Positions 8,904 through 16,032 of a DNA stretch of 64,000 nt are shown piece by piece (positions within the stretch are counted from its first letter, which is position 1; each line of letters begins with the position of its first letter). The position numbers were made by a program, and so were the translations under genes. The DNA is taken from contig NZ_CP059467.1 in assembly GCF_017894365.1 (NCBI RefSeq), forward strand, positions 1,488,001-1,552,000, read 5' to 3'. The stretch is from Aromatoleum bremense (GTDB taxonomy: Bacteria > Pseudomonadota > Gammaproteobacteria > Burkholderiales > Rhodocyclaceae). The notes beneath the pieces are model-generated. The model did no database searches, was not told the origin of the DNA, and was given only the letters and a program-made list of their open reading frames with translations.

Positions 8904-9548
8904 ATGGGCATGAAGCAGCAGTTGAAACGCATGGCGCGCAGCGCGCTGGTGCCGCTGATCTATCGTTATCCACCCTTCGTGCTTGCCCCGGAACGTCTCT
9001 ACCTGCTGCTGCATCACCTCATCGAGACGAAGGACGTGCCGGGCTCGGTGGTCGAAGTCGGCTGCAACCTCGGCGGCACGACGGTCATCGCGAAGAAGAT
9101 GCTCGATCGGCTCGGCATCGCCAAACCCTATGTATGCATCGACACGTTCGACGGCTTCGTCGCGGAGCAATTCGCCAGCGACGTCGAACTCGGAACGCCG
9201 CTTTCCGACCAGGAAATGTTCTCCGGCAACTCGAAGGAACTCGTCGCGAGAATCCTGCGCCAGCACCAGTGCGACGACGTGGAGCTCATTCAGGGCGACA
9301 TCGCGACGCTCGCGGTCGAGGCGCTGCCGGCCAAATGCTCGGTCGCGCTGATCGACGTCGACCTGACGGAACCGACGTACGTCGCCCTGAAGCGCCTGTG
9401 GCCGCGTATGGCCCCCGGCGGCGTGATTCTTGTCGACGACTGCCCGCCGGCTTCGAGCTGGAAGGCGCGCGATGGATACATGCGTTTCTGCAACGAATAC
9501 GGGGTGGAGCAGAAATATCTCCACGGGATGGGAATCGTCGCGGGCTGA
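8904..9548 (+). CDS. Class I SAM-dependent methyltransferase (TylF/Methyltransf_24-like)
   Basis: 214 residues with a Rossmann methyltransferase core. SAM-binding motif I is VVEVGCNLGGTT (about 49-60), followed by CIDTFDGF (about 78-85), ALIDVDL and GGVILVDDC. The IDTFDGF and VDDC segments resemble TylF-type O-methyltransferases that act on sugars, polyketides or other small molecules. A strong AGGAGG precedes the ATG. It stands alone, without recognisable biosynthesis genes beside it, so its acceptor is unknown. A 17-bp tandem repeat lies in its upstream region. Confidence 0.8.
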   Translation: MGMKQQLKRMARSALVPLIYRYPPFVLAPERLYLLLHHLIETKDVPGSVVEVGCNLGGTTVIAKKMLDRLGIAKPYVCIDTFDGFVAEQFASDVELGTPLSDQEMFSGNSKELVARILRQHQCDDVELIQGDIATLAVEALPAKCSVALIDVDLTEPTYVALKRLWPRMAPGGVILVDDCPPASSWKARDGYMRFCNEYGVEQKYLHGMGIVAG

Positions 9549-9740
9549 GAATCGGACGGTGAGGACACCCGACACCGCCCATCTGATGCCTGGCGAGACC
9601 GGGGTCAGGCTACCGGGATCGGCAAGGGCGCAAGGCATGCTGCATTGAGTCTGCCGATACGGCGCTGCCGCCGGGCCGGCGGAACCGGTCCGGCAAAACA
9701 GGTCGCAACAACGACACTCGCAGCTACTGCTGCTGCCGCG

Positions 9741-10067
9741 TTAGGTGTTGCCCCGACTCGACTTCCCTTGTCCCTGTTCCTGGCCGGGCTGCCTTTGAGT
9801 GCCCTGGCTTTGCTCTTCCTGCCTTTGACCACCCTGGCCGGCTTGCCCCTGGCCGGGTTGCTTGTGGGTGCCCATGCCTTGCTCGTGCTGTTGCTGGCCG
9901 CCCTGACCGCCTTGTCCCTGGCCGGGCTGCTTCTGGGTGCCCTGGCTTTGCTCCGGCTGCCTTTGCCCACCCTGCGTCTGGCCGCTCTGACCCTGGCCGG
10001 GTTGTTTCTGGATGTCCTGCTGTTGCTGCTCGCCCTGGTTCTGACCACGCTGCTTCTTCTGTTCCAT
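9741..10067 (-). CDS. Gln/Gly-rich repeat protein of unknown function
   Basis: 108 residues, almost entirely Gln, Gly, Lys, Glu, Pro, Ser and Thr, with no hydrophobic core. It contains about four copies of a ~23-residue unit of the form GTQKQPGQGQxGQGGQxQ. The protein must be disordered and soluble, rather like desiccation- or stress-related hydrophilins, but no family is recognised. The ATG at 10067 is preferred because GGAGAG lies 6-11 nt upstream; an in-frame start at 10121 would add 18 residues. The complementary strand reads as an open Leu-rich frame only because of the repeats. Periodic purine/pyrimidine use fits a real, expanding coding repeat. Confidence 0.65.
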   Translation of the reverse strand: MEQKKQRGQNQGEQQQQDIQKQPGQGQSGQTQGGQRQPEQSQGTQKQPGQGQGGQGGQQQHEQGMGTHKQPGQGQAGQGGQRQEEQSQGTQRQPGQEQGQGKSSRGNT

Positions 10068-10205
10068 GATTCTCTCCATGCACTGGGGCGACGGGAACGT
10101 CGCCTGTGGAACTCGCAGCAATGCACGGGCCCGGGAACGCGGATGTTTTGTTTCCTCACTGTCGCCGCCCCAGGAACAAGCTGACCGTCCCCGCCGGAGG
10201 TGTCG

Positions 10206-10832
10206 TCAGGACTGCCCGGACCGTGGCGTGAACTCGCGCTCCTTGGCCTCGAGCGAGCGGATCAGGCCGTCGATCCCGCCGAGGCGTATCTGCTGCGAGA
10301 ACGTCCCGCGATAATTCGTCACGAGGCTGACGCCGGTTACGACGATGTCGAAAATCTTCCATCCGTCGGCGCGCTGCTCAAGGACGTAGTCGACGGTCAC
10401 CGGCTGCCCTCCCGGCTGGCGGATCTCGGTCTGGACCTTGACGATCTTGTCCGAAGGACTCGCGCGCAGCGGGCGAACCTGGACCGTCTGGTCGCGATAC
10501 TGCGTCAGCGCATTCGAATAGGTCCGCACCAGCATGTTGTAGAACGCATCCATCAGCCGCTTCTGCTGCTCGGGCGACGCATCGCGCCAGTCGCGGCCGA
10601 CTGCCAGCATCGTCATTCGCCGGAAGTTGAAGTGCGGCAGCACCACCTGTTCGACGAGCCCGACGACCTGCGTCGTTTCGCCCGCGCGAAGCGACTCGTT
10701 GGTCTGGAGGATTTCCAGCACATCGCCGGAGAGTTTGCCGATCAACTGGTCGGGAGCCGGCCCGCCCGCCGAAACGCCGCTCGGCAGGAACGAGAGAACC
10801 GAGAAGTACAGTGCAAAGAAAGTCGATTTCAT
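10206..10832 (-). CDS. mlaC: MlaC-family periplasmic phospholipid carrier
   Basis: 208 residues with a signal peptide (MKSTFFALYFSVLSFLPSGVSA). The rest matches MlaC/Ttg2D proteins: VVGLVEQVVLPHFNFRRM, AVGRDWRDASPEQQKRLMDAF, VDYVLEQRADGWKIFDIVVTG and SLVTNYRGTFSQQI. MlaC ferries phospholipids between the outer-membrane MlaA complex and the inner-membrane MlaFEDB transporter to keep the outer leaflet lipid-poor. It lies 59 bp downstream of mlaA on the same strand and is probably co-transcribed. The transporter genes mlaFED are not in this window. Confidence 0.9.
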   Translation of the reverse strand: MKSTFFALYFSVLSFLPSGVSAGGPAPDQLIGKLSGDVLEILQTNESLRAGETTQVVGLVEQVVLPHFNFRRMTMLAVGRDWRDASPEQQKRLMDAFYNMLVRTYSNALTQYRDQTVQVRPLRASPSDKIVKVQTEIRQPGGQPVTVDYVLEQRADGWKIFDIVVTGVSLVTNYRGTFSQQIRLGGIDGLIRSLEAKEREFTPRSGQS

Positions 10833-10891
10833 GTTGATTACCTCATCGTGAGCAAGGCCGGAAGCGGAATCGTTCCGGACATGCGGGTCAA

Positions 10892-11689
10892 TCAGAGACG
10901 CTCGGCAGCCGAGCGCTCGTCACTTTTGGGTTGCGTCGCGGCAGGCACGAGCGATGCTTCCCCGTCGGGTTCGAAATCCTCGTATTCCATCGGCGGCTTG
11001 CCGTCGTGCACCTTGGCGCGGCGCTGCTGCAGATGGAAATTGCGGGTAAAGGTGTATTTGTCCAGCGTGCCTTCGTCGAGCGTCTTCTCGAATCCGAGCA
11101 GGCGGGCGCGTTTGTCGGCAATGCGCAGGCCGGCCAGCGTATTGCGCGTCGGGACGTGAGCCATCCGCCACACCGGGTCACCCGCGCCATCGAGCGGAAG
11201 CACCGCCGCGTCGCGCAACGTGCTCGGACCGAAAAACGGCACGACGAAATACGGCCCTTCGCCCACGCCCCATACGGCGAGCGTCTGGCCGAAATCCTCG
11301 TCGTTCTTCTGCAGCTCCATTTCGGACGCGACGTCCAGCAGTCCGAAAATCCCGAGCGTCGAGTTCACGAGAAAACGCATCCAGTCGGACACGCCGGCAC
11401 CGACCTTGCCCTGGAGAATGTTGTTGAAACCGATCCAGATATCGGCGAGATTGCCGAAGAAATTGCCTACGCCGGTCTGCACTGGGGTGGGCGCGAGCGT
11501 GTCATAGACTGTCGCGAGCGGCCGGGCCACCGCCTTGTCGACCCGCTCGTTGAAGCTGAACATCACCTGGTTGTAGCGCTCGAGCGGATCGTCCGGGTTG
11601 CCCGGTACGCTCGCACATCCGCCCGCGACCAGCACCGCACAAGCGATGAGTAGCGCAAAAGCCCGCGACCGCGATTGGAATGCTCTCAT
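10892..11689 (-). CDS. mlaA: MlaA (VacJ) outer-membrane phospholipid lipoprotein
   Basis: 265 residues. A lipoprotein signal ends in LVAGGC, with the acylated Cys about residue 25. The MlaA signature NPDDPLERYNQVMFSFNE follows directly, then VYDTLAPTPVQTGVGNFFGNL and the GEGPYFVVPFFGPST segment. MlaA sits as a ring in the inner leaflet of the outer membrane and removes mislocalised phospholipids, passing them to MlaC. The C-terminal ~30 residues are a polar tail of low conservation. GAAGAGAT precedes the ATG. It heads a two-gene operon with mlaC. Confidence 0.93.
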   Translation of the reverse strand: MRAFQSRSRAFALLIACAVLVAGGCASVPGNPDDPLERYNQVMFSFNERVDKAVARPLATVYDTLAPTPVQTGVGNFFGNLADIWIGFNNILQGKVGAGVSDWMRFLVNSTLGIFGLLDVASEMELQKNDEDFGQTLAVWGVGEGPYFVVPFFGPSTLRDAAVLPLDGAGDPVWRMAHVPTRNTLAGLRIADKRARLLGFEKTLDEGTLDKYTFTRNFHLQQRRAKVHDGKPPMEYEDFEPDGEASLVPAATQPKSDERSAAERL

Positions 11690-11782
11690 GCTGATCTCTT
11701 CTTGTTCCGTTCATCACTTGAAAGGGGTAGCCGCAGATCTGGTACAGCGAGATGCATGCCAGAACATACAAATCGTTGATTT

Positions 11783-11794
11783 GCAATATATTGC
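11783..11794. promoter_or_regulatory. Perfect 12-bp palindrome GCAATATATTGC
   Basis: A self-complementary AT-centred 12-mer in the mlaA upstream region, about 95 bp from the mlaA start codon. The position suits an operator or a promoter-overlapping site on the mlaA side of the divergent gap. No known regulator is assigned. Confidence 0.4.
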
Positions 11795-11848
11795 CTAGAT
11801 ACATCTGGCAATGCACGATAATGCATCGTCGATGAGGACGTTCAATCT

Positions 11849-11879
11849 TGAACGTTCAGCGTTCAGTTCTGAACGTTCA
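11849..11879. promoter_or_regulatory. Two identical palindromes TGAACGTTCA, 21 bp apart
   Basis: The perfect 10-bp palindrome TGAACGTTCA occurs at 11849-11858 and again at 11870-11879. The centre-to-centre distance of 21 bp is two DNA turns, so two dimers would bind the same face. Partial copies (GACGTTCAA at 11838, GCGTTCAG at 11859) flank or separate them. This is the pattern expected of a cooperative operator for a small dimeric regulator controlling mlaA, the divergent gene at 12037, or both. The regulator is not identified. Confidence 0.5.
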
Positions 11880-12036
11880 GTCCGATATCGGCGGATGCAC
11901 CGGCGTCGGCGGGCCGGGCAACGAGGGCCGCCAGGCGAAAGCTCACAAATTGGCAGGAATTCCCCGCGTCTGCCGTGGTCTCTTTGCACAGGCGAGCATC
12001 ACGCCGGCAGTGGTCGCATAGCGACGAGGAGGTCAG

Positions 12037-12519
12037 ATGAAATCGCGCAAGGGCGCTCTCGCTCTGGCCCTGCTGTTGGGATTGGCGGTACCCGAGGTGG
12101 CGTCGGCCGATCATGGCCGCGGCACTCATTCCTTCCAGCCGCGGCATGAGGCGTTCAAATACCGCCACGACAGGTTCGGATCCCGCGACGATTTCGCCAG
12201 ACACCGTGGCCACAGCTTCAGCCGTAGCCACGACACGTTCAGGCGCGATCGTCGATCGCTGCATGCCCACCACAGCCACTCCCGCCTCGGGCTGTCCATC
12301 GGCGTGCCGCTATACTGGAACTGGCCGCCGCCGTATTACGCTTATCCGCCTGTCGTGACGATGCCATCCCCGCCGCCCGTGTACATCGAGCGCGGTTACG
12401 ACGAGGCCGCGCGGGCCGAAGGCTACTGGTACTACTGCTACAGTCCCGAGGGTTACTACCCTTACGTCAGACAATGCCCCGGCGGCTGGGAACGCGTCTC
12501 GCCGACGCCGCCGCGCTAA
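12037..12519 (+). CDS. Exported His/Arg-rich and Tyr/Pro-rich protein
   Basis: 160 residues. A signal peptide (cleavage likely after VASA, near residue 24) is followed by a very His/Arg-rich stretch (about 25-95) and a Pro/Tyr-rich end with YWYYCYSPEGYYPYV and CPGGWERVSP. The two Cys in that end segment recur in many short proteobacterial envelope proteins of unknown role and may form a disulphide. The His-rich region could bind metal, but nothing shows this. The next gene starts 12 bp downstream, so the two are probably co-transcribed. Confidence 0.75.
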   Translation: MKSRKGALALALLLGLAVPEVASADHGRGTHSFQPRHEAFKYRHDRFGSRDDFARHRGHSFSRSHDTFRRDRRSLHAHHSHSRLGLSIGVPLYWNWPPPYYAYPPVVTMPSPPPVYIERGYDEAARAEGYWYYCYSPEGYYPYVRQCPGGWERVSPTPPR

Positions 12520-12531
12520 CGGAGAACCTCA

Positions 12532-13047
12532 GTGTCCGCACCGCTGAAAATCGCCCCATGGGTGGCCTTGCTCCTGGGTGGCTGCGTGTCGCTGCCTTCC
12601 GGCCCGAGCATGCTGGTGCTGCCCGGCACCGGGAAGAGCTTCGAGCAGTTCCGCGTCGACGATTTCTCATGCCGGCAGTATGCTCATGAGCAGATCGGCG
12701 GGCGCTCCGCCGAGCAGCTCGCGAGCGACAGCGGGGTGCGCAGCGCGCTGCTCGGCACCGCGATCGGTGCCGCGGCCGGAGCTGCCTTCGACGGCAGCCG
12801 GGGCGCCGCGGTCGGTGCGGGCACCGGCCTGCTGTTCGGCAGCGCCGCGGGAACAGGCGCCGCGCAGACCTCTGCCTATGGAGCCCAGCGCCGCTACGAT
12901 TTCGCCTACCAGCAATGCATGTATGCGAGCGGGCACCGGGTACCGGTGTCGGGGCGGTATGTCGTCCAGCGCCCGGAAGGATACCGGCCCCCGCCTCCGC
13001 CTCCACCCCCGGGCACGCCGCCACCGCCACCGCCGGGAGTGCGCTGA
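12532..13047 (+). CDS. Glycine-zipper lipoprotein with poly-Pro tail
   Basis: 171 residues beginning at GTG, chosen because GGAG lies 8-11 nt upstream. A lipobox (LLLGGC) puts the acylated Cys near residue 19. A soluble segment with FSCRQYAHEQIGG follows, then a Gly/Ala-rich zipper (about 80-110, TAIGAAAGAAF and GAAVGAGTGLLFGSAAG) of the type seen in outer-membrane glycine-zipper proteins. The protein ends in a proline-rich tail (about 145-171). It likely sits in the outer membrane and works with the exported protein encoded just upstream. Precise function unknown. Confidence 0.78.
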   Translation: MSAPLKIAPWVALLLGGCVSLPSGPSMLVLPGTGKSFEQFRVDDFSCRQYAHEQIGGRSAEQLASDSGVRSALLGTAIGAAAGAAFDGSRGAAVGAGTGLLFGSAAGTGAAQTSAYGAQRRYDFAYQQCMYASGHRVPVSGRYVVQRPEGYRPPPPPPPPGTPPPPPPGVR

Positions 13048-13072
13048 CTCGACCGGCGCACATCCTTTCCGC

Positions 13073-13717
13073 TCAGAACGGCACCGCGCTGTCGAAACTC
13101 GCCGGCACTCGCGTTTCCGGGTGGATGAAGGCGATGCCGGCGGCGTGCAGGTGCATGCGCGCGTGACGCGCCGCACTCTCGTCCGCAGCGTAGAGCGGGT
13201 CGCCGAGGATCGCGTGACCGATCGACATCAGGTGCACGCGCAGTTGGTGGGACCGGCCGGTGACGGGCTTGAGTTCGACGCGCGAAACGGCCTCGGCGCC
13301 TTCGCCGCTGCGCGCGATGACGCGATAGCGGGTCAGCGCGCGACGGCCGCGCACCGGGTCGACGATCTGGCGCGGGCGGTTCTCCGGGTCGTCGGCCAGC
13401 GGCAGGTCGATCTCGCCGCTGTCGTTCCCGATGTGACCATGCACCAGCGCGACATAGCGCTTGCCGACGATTCGTTTCTCGAAGGCGAGACTCATGCGCC
13501 GCAGCATCTCTTCACCGCGCGCGAGCAGGATCAGGCCCGACGTGGCCATGTCGAGACGGTGCACGATGAGCGCATCCCGATAGAGCGCCTGCACACGGAT
13601 CGCCAGGCAATCCTGCCGCGCCTCGCCCCGTGCGGGGACGCAGAGCAGGCCGGCAGGCTTGTCGGCGACGATCAGTGCCTCGTCGGCGTAGAGGATGGTG
13701 GGCGTGAGGTGCGGCAC
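13073..13717 (-). CDS. rluA: RluA-family rRNA/tRNA pseudouridine synthase
   Basis: 214 residues from a GTG start at 13717, close to E. coli RluA (219). The catalytic motif HRLDMATSG lies near residues 53-61, with D56 the nucleophile; other matches are DKPAGLLCVPAR, DLPLADDPENRPRQ and VTGRSHQLRVHL. RluA makes pseudouridine at 23S rRNA 746 and tRNA position 32. There is no S4 domain. The frame runs on upstream, but that part has no family similarity and no ATG near the expected start. Convergent with the glycine-zipper lipoprotein gene. Confidence 0.85.
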   Translation of the reverse strand: MPHLTPTILYADEALIVADKPAGLLCVPARGEARQDCLAIRVQALYRDALIVHRLDMATSGLILLARGEEMLRRMSLAFEKRIVGKRYVALVHGHIGNDSGEIDLPLADDPENRPRQIVDPVRGRRALTRYRVIARSGEGAEAVSRVELKPVTGRSHQLRVHLMSIGHAILGDPLYAADESAARHARMHLHAAGIAFIHPETRVPASFDSAVPF

Positions 13718-13820
13718 GGCGTCGGAAGCGATGGCACGGCGGGGCGCCGATTGTACGGTGCGGATCCCGCCGCTTCCGCTCAACGGGTCATCTCCAGATA
13801 TCGGTCGGAGATGTGCCCTG

Positions 13821-14441
13821 TCACTGCGTCGCGTCCGGGGTCGACGGGGACGGGCTCTGTTCGCGCATCGGGTCCGTTGCCGGGGTACCGCCCGGCGACG
13901 GCGTCCCGCTCCGGGGCTTCGACTCGTCCGGGGTCGGTTCAAACGCCGAAAACTCGCTGATCGGCCGGTCGGTCGGTTCCAGCTCGACATACTGCTCCGA
14001 CTGGTACTCGGGCTTCGCCTTCAGTTCGTCCTCGGTGGCGCCGATGCGCAACTTGCCGTCCTGGTAGCTCAGTTGATCGAGCGGCACCGCGACCTTCTTG
14101 TCACCCATCCCGAGCACGCCGCCAACAGAAATTACTACCTGGATGTTCCGCTCGTCACGGCTGCGCACCACTTCCTTCACGGAGCCGATCTCTTTGCCGG
14201 TCTGACTGACGACATCCTTGCCTTCCAGCTCACGCGGCGTCATGTTCTGCAGCTGGGTGGCCGCGGCGGTACTCGCTCCGGTTCCGGCTGCCGCACCGGT
14301 CCTGCCCGGCTGGTTCATCTGCTGCGACGACGTGCCCGTTTCCGGGGCCTTTTCCGCCTTATCGCCTCCCGCCCAGACGGGCGTGGCGACGAATACGGAA
14401 ATTGCACCGGCTATCAGCGACTTACGATAGATTGAGTTCAT
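13821..14441 (-). CDS. Exported PRC-barrel domain protein
   Basis: 206 residues. A signal peptide (MNSIYRKSLIAGAISVFVATPVWA) is followed by a Gly/Ala/Thr-rich linker and a PRC-barrel-like domain (about 66-140), beginning MTPRELEGKDVVSQTGKEIG and containing VVISVGGVLGMGDKKVAVPL. The tail is Pro/Ser/Thr/Glu-rich and disordered. PRC barrels bind proteins or RNA; exported versions are common in proteobacteria and uncharacterised. AGGAGAG upstream of the ATG at 14441 fixes the start. Expression may be stress-linked in relatives, but nothing here shows it. Confidence 0.82.
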   Translation of the reverse strand: MNSIYRKSLIAGAISVFVATPVWAGGDKAEKAPETGTSSQQMNQPGRTGAAAGTGASTAAATQLQNMTPRELEGKDVVSQTGKEIGSVKEVVRSRDERNIQVVISVGGVLGMGDKKVAVPLDQLSYQDGKLRIGATEDELKAKPEYQSEQYVELEPTDRPISEFSAFEPTPDESKPRSGTPSPGGTPATDPMREQSPSPSTPDATQ

Positions 14442-14647
14442 GTCACTCTCCTCTGTCAAGGTTTCCTGATCCGACCGGTCCACCCTGCGCAGGTTACGAA
14501 GGGTGCGGAACCGATCCGCGGGGAGTGTTGCAAAAACCGCTCCCGACCCTGCTCCGCCGCAGTACCGACGCCTGCAAAATGGGGGCCCGACCCGCGCGGA
14601 GCAAGCTGCCCCGCCAGTGCCCGGCGGCAGTGGGCTCATTAGTTCTG

Positions 14648-14671
14648 CCTTATGCGAAGCTTTCCATAAGG
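14648..14671. promoter_or_regulatory. Inverted repeat upstream of the broken EamA gene
   Basis: CCTTATG and CATAAGG form a perfect 7-bp stem around a 10-nt loop, ending 31 bp before the start codon at 14703. It may be an operator or a leader hairpin left from the time the downstream transporter gene was intact. Confidence 0.4.
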
Positions 14672-14702
14672 CCGGGATGGCTGCAGCGGAGGATCACCAA
14701 AA

Positions 14703-15102
14703 ATGAATCGCAGTGTTGTGCATGCCCTCCTCGCGGCTGCCCTGTTCGGGGCGAGTACGCCCTTCGCCAAGTTGCTGGTCGGCGAGCTACTTTTCCACTG
14801 CGCCGTTCATCGGCGCGGCGGTCGCGCTGGGCCTGCCCGGTGAAACGGCTTCACCGGCCTTCTGGCTGGCGAGCGGACTGATGGGCTGGGGCGTCTGGCT
14901 GCATCTGACGGAGCACCATGAACACGAGCACAGCCATGAGCCGATGGCGCATGACCATCGCCACGTCCATGACGAGCACCACCAGCATGCCCACGACTTT
15001 GAATGGGAGGATGACAAGCCCCATGAGCACTGGCACCACCATGTCGCCCTGGTGCACAAACACCCGCATTTTCCGGATATCCATCACCGTCACCCGCACT
15101 GA
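14703..15102 (+). pseudogene. Deleted, frameshifted EamA/DMT-family transporter with His-rich tail
   Basis: The start MNRSVVHALLAAALFGASTPFA (written in part) is a clear first membrane helix of an EamA/DMT exporter, preceded by GGAGG. After KLLVGE, near 14788, the reading jumps frame to YFSTAPFIGAAVALGLPGE, which belongs to the ninth or so helix near the C-terminus of this family. The last helix (FWLASGLMGWGVWLHL) and a long His/Asp/Glu-rich cytoplasmic tail to 15102 follow. So roughly 200 central residues are missing and the two ends are out of frame: an internal deletion, hence a pseudogene. The His-rich tail suggests the parent protein handled metal ions or was metal-regulated. Confidence 0.8.
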
Positions 15103-15259
15103 CGAACCGCCCGGACGGTAACAATCACTCCCCTGCTCACATCGTTCGCTGGAGTTGGGTATCCCTTTGTTTCCATGATGAAACGGCCGGATGGTGCGAA
15201 AGTACAATCGCCAACCGCGGCGTGGTCGCCGGTGATTCATGTGGAATGAGGAGAAACCT

Positions 15260-15811
15260 ATGAATAGATCAATGATGCTGGGCATCGGACTGGGAGCGTT
15301 GAGCGTTACCGCAGGCGGTGCCGTCGCAACCTACAGTCTGGTTGACTTTGGCCCGAAATATGCCGATGTGCTTGAAGTGCAGCCACTCAAGGAATCGATC
15401 CGTACGCCGCGTGAAGTCTGCGAGGACGTCGCAGTAAGCCACCGAGCCCCGGTCAAGGATCAACATCAGATCGCCGGAACGGTGATTGGCGCGTTGGCAG
15501 GGGGTCTGCTGGGCAATCAGATCGGAGCAGGTAGCGGCAGGAAGATCGCCACCGTTGCCGGGGCAGCCGCCGGCGGTTATGCGGGAAACAAGGTGCAAAA
15601 AAACATGCAGGCCAGCGATGTCTACACCACCACCGAAACCCGCTGCAAAACGGTGACGGACACCAGTGAAAAGGTGGTCGGCTATGACGTCGAATATCGA
15701 CTTGGCGAACAGATCGGACGCGTGCGCATGGACTACGAGCCCGGCCCGCGCATTCCTGTCAAGGATGGCCAGCTGGTCCTAACTGCAGGGCACAGTGCGA
15801 CGGGGCGATAG
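15260..15811 (+). CDS. Glycine-zipper 2TM domain envelope protein
   Basis: 183 residues. An N-terminal anchor or signal (MLGIGLGALSVTAGGAVATYSL) is followed by a soluble part with VCEDVAVSHRAPVKDQHQIAG, the glycine-zipper pair (TVIGALAGGLLGNQIGAGSG and IATVAGAAAGGYAGN) and a C-terminal domain (YTTTETRCKTVTDTSEKVVG, YDVEYRLGEQIGRVRMDY). This layout is that of the Rick_17kDa/SlyB-like envelope proteins that stabilise the cell envelope. The ATG at 15260 is supported by AGGAG upstream. No lipobox Cys is visible. Confidence 0.82.
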   Translation: MNRSMMLGIGLGALSVTAGGAVATYSLVDFGPKYADVLEVQPLKESIRTPREVCEDVAVSHRAPVKDQHQIAGTVIGALAGGLLGNQIGAGSGRKIATVAGAAAGGYAGNKVQKNMQASDVYTTTETRCKTVTDTSEKVVGYDVEYRLGEQIGRVRMDYEPGPRIPVKDGQLVLTAGHSATGR

Positions 15812-15861
15812 TGCAGTGCTCGCGGTCATTGGTTTCGGCAAGCGGATAAGGCGATGCCCGG

Positions 15862-16032
15862 ATGATTCGCTTTAACGGAAACCGGGACATGACAGGGAAC
15901 TTCGATTTTGTCGTCGTCGGTGGCGGACTGGCCGGCGCGATGGCAGTGGAAACCTTGCGGACCGAGGGCGCGGAGGGGAGCATTTTCCTGCTGGCCACCG
16001 AGCCGCATCGCCCCTATGCGCCTTCTATTTGA
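15862..16032 (+). pseudogene. N-terminal stub of an FAD/NAD(P)-dependent oxidoreductase
   Basis: Either ATG at 15862 or 15889 starts a short frame whose residues FDFVVVGGGLAGAMAVETLR and LLATEPHRPYA match the FAD-binding start of ferredoxin-reductase-like flavoproteins (family pattern GxGxxG, then EPHxPYxRPPLSK). The match stops at about 16018 and the frame ends after three unrelated residues. Everything beyond belongs to opposite-strand restriction-gene debris. The gene was thus truncated by the rearrangement that brought in that DNA. Confidence 0.75.

Larger units (their letters stand above)
11690..12036. other. 347-bp divergent intergenic region with palindromes
   Basis: This gap separates mlaA from a divergent surface-protein gene and is more AT-rich than its surroundings in its middle part (about 11750-11850). 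It holds a perfect 12-bp palindrome and a pair of identical 10-bp palindromes, described separately. No open frame with a ribosome site is apparent. Confidence 0.7.

Noticed and set aside
9645..10184. Leu-rich apparent membrane protein with repeats
   Set aside because: It is the complement of the Gln/Gly repeat gene; its repeats and Leu content follow from that gene, and the ribosome site supports the other strand.
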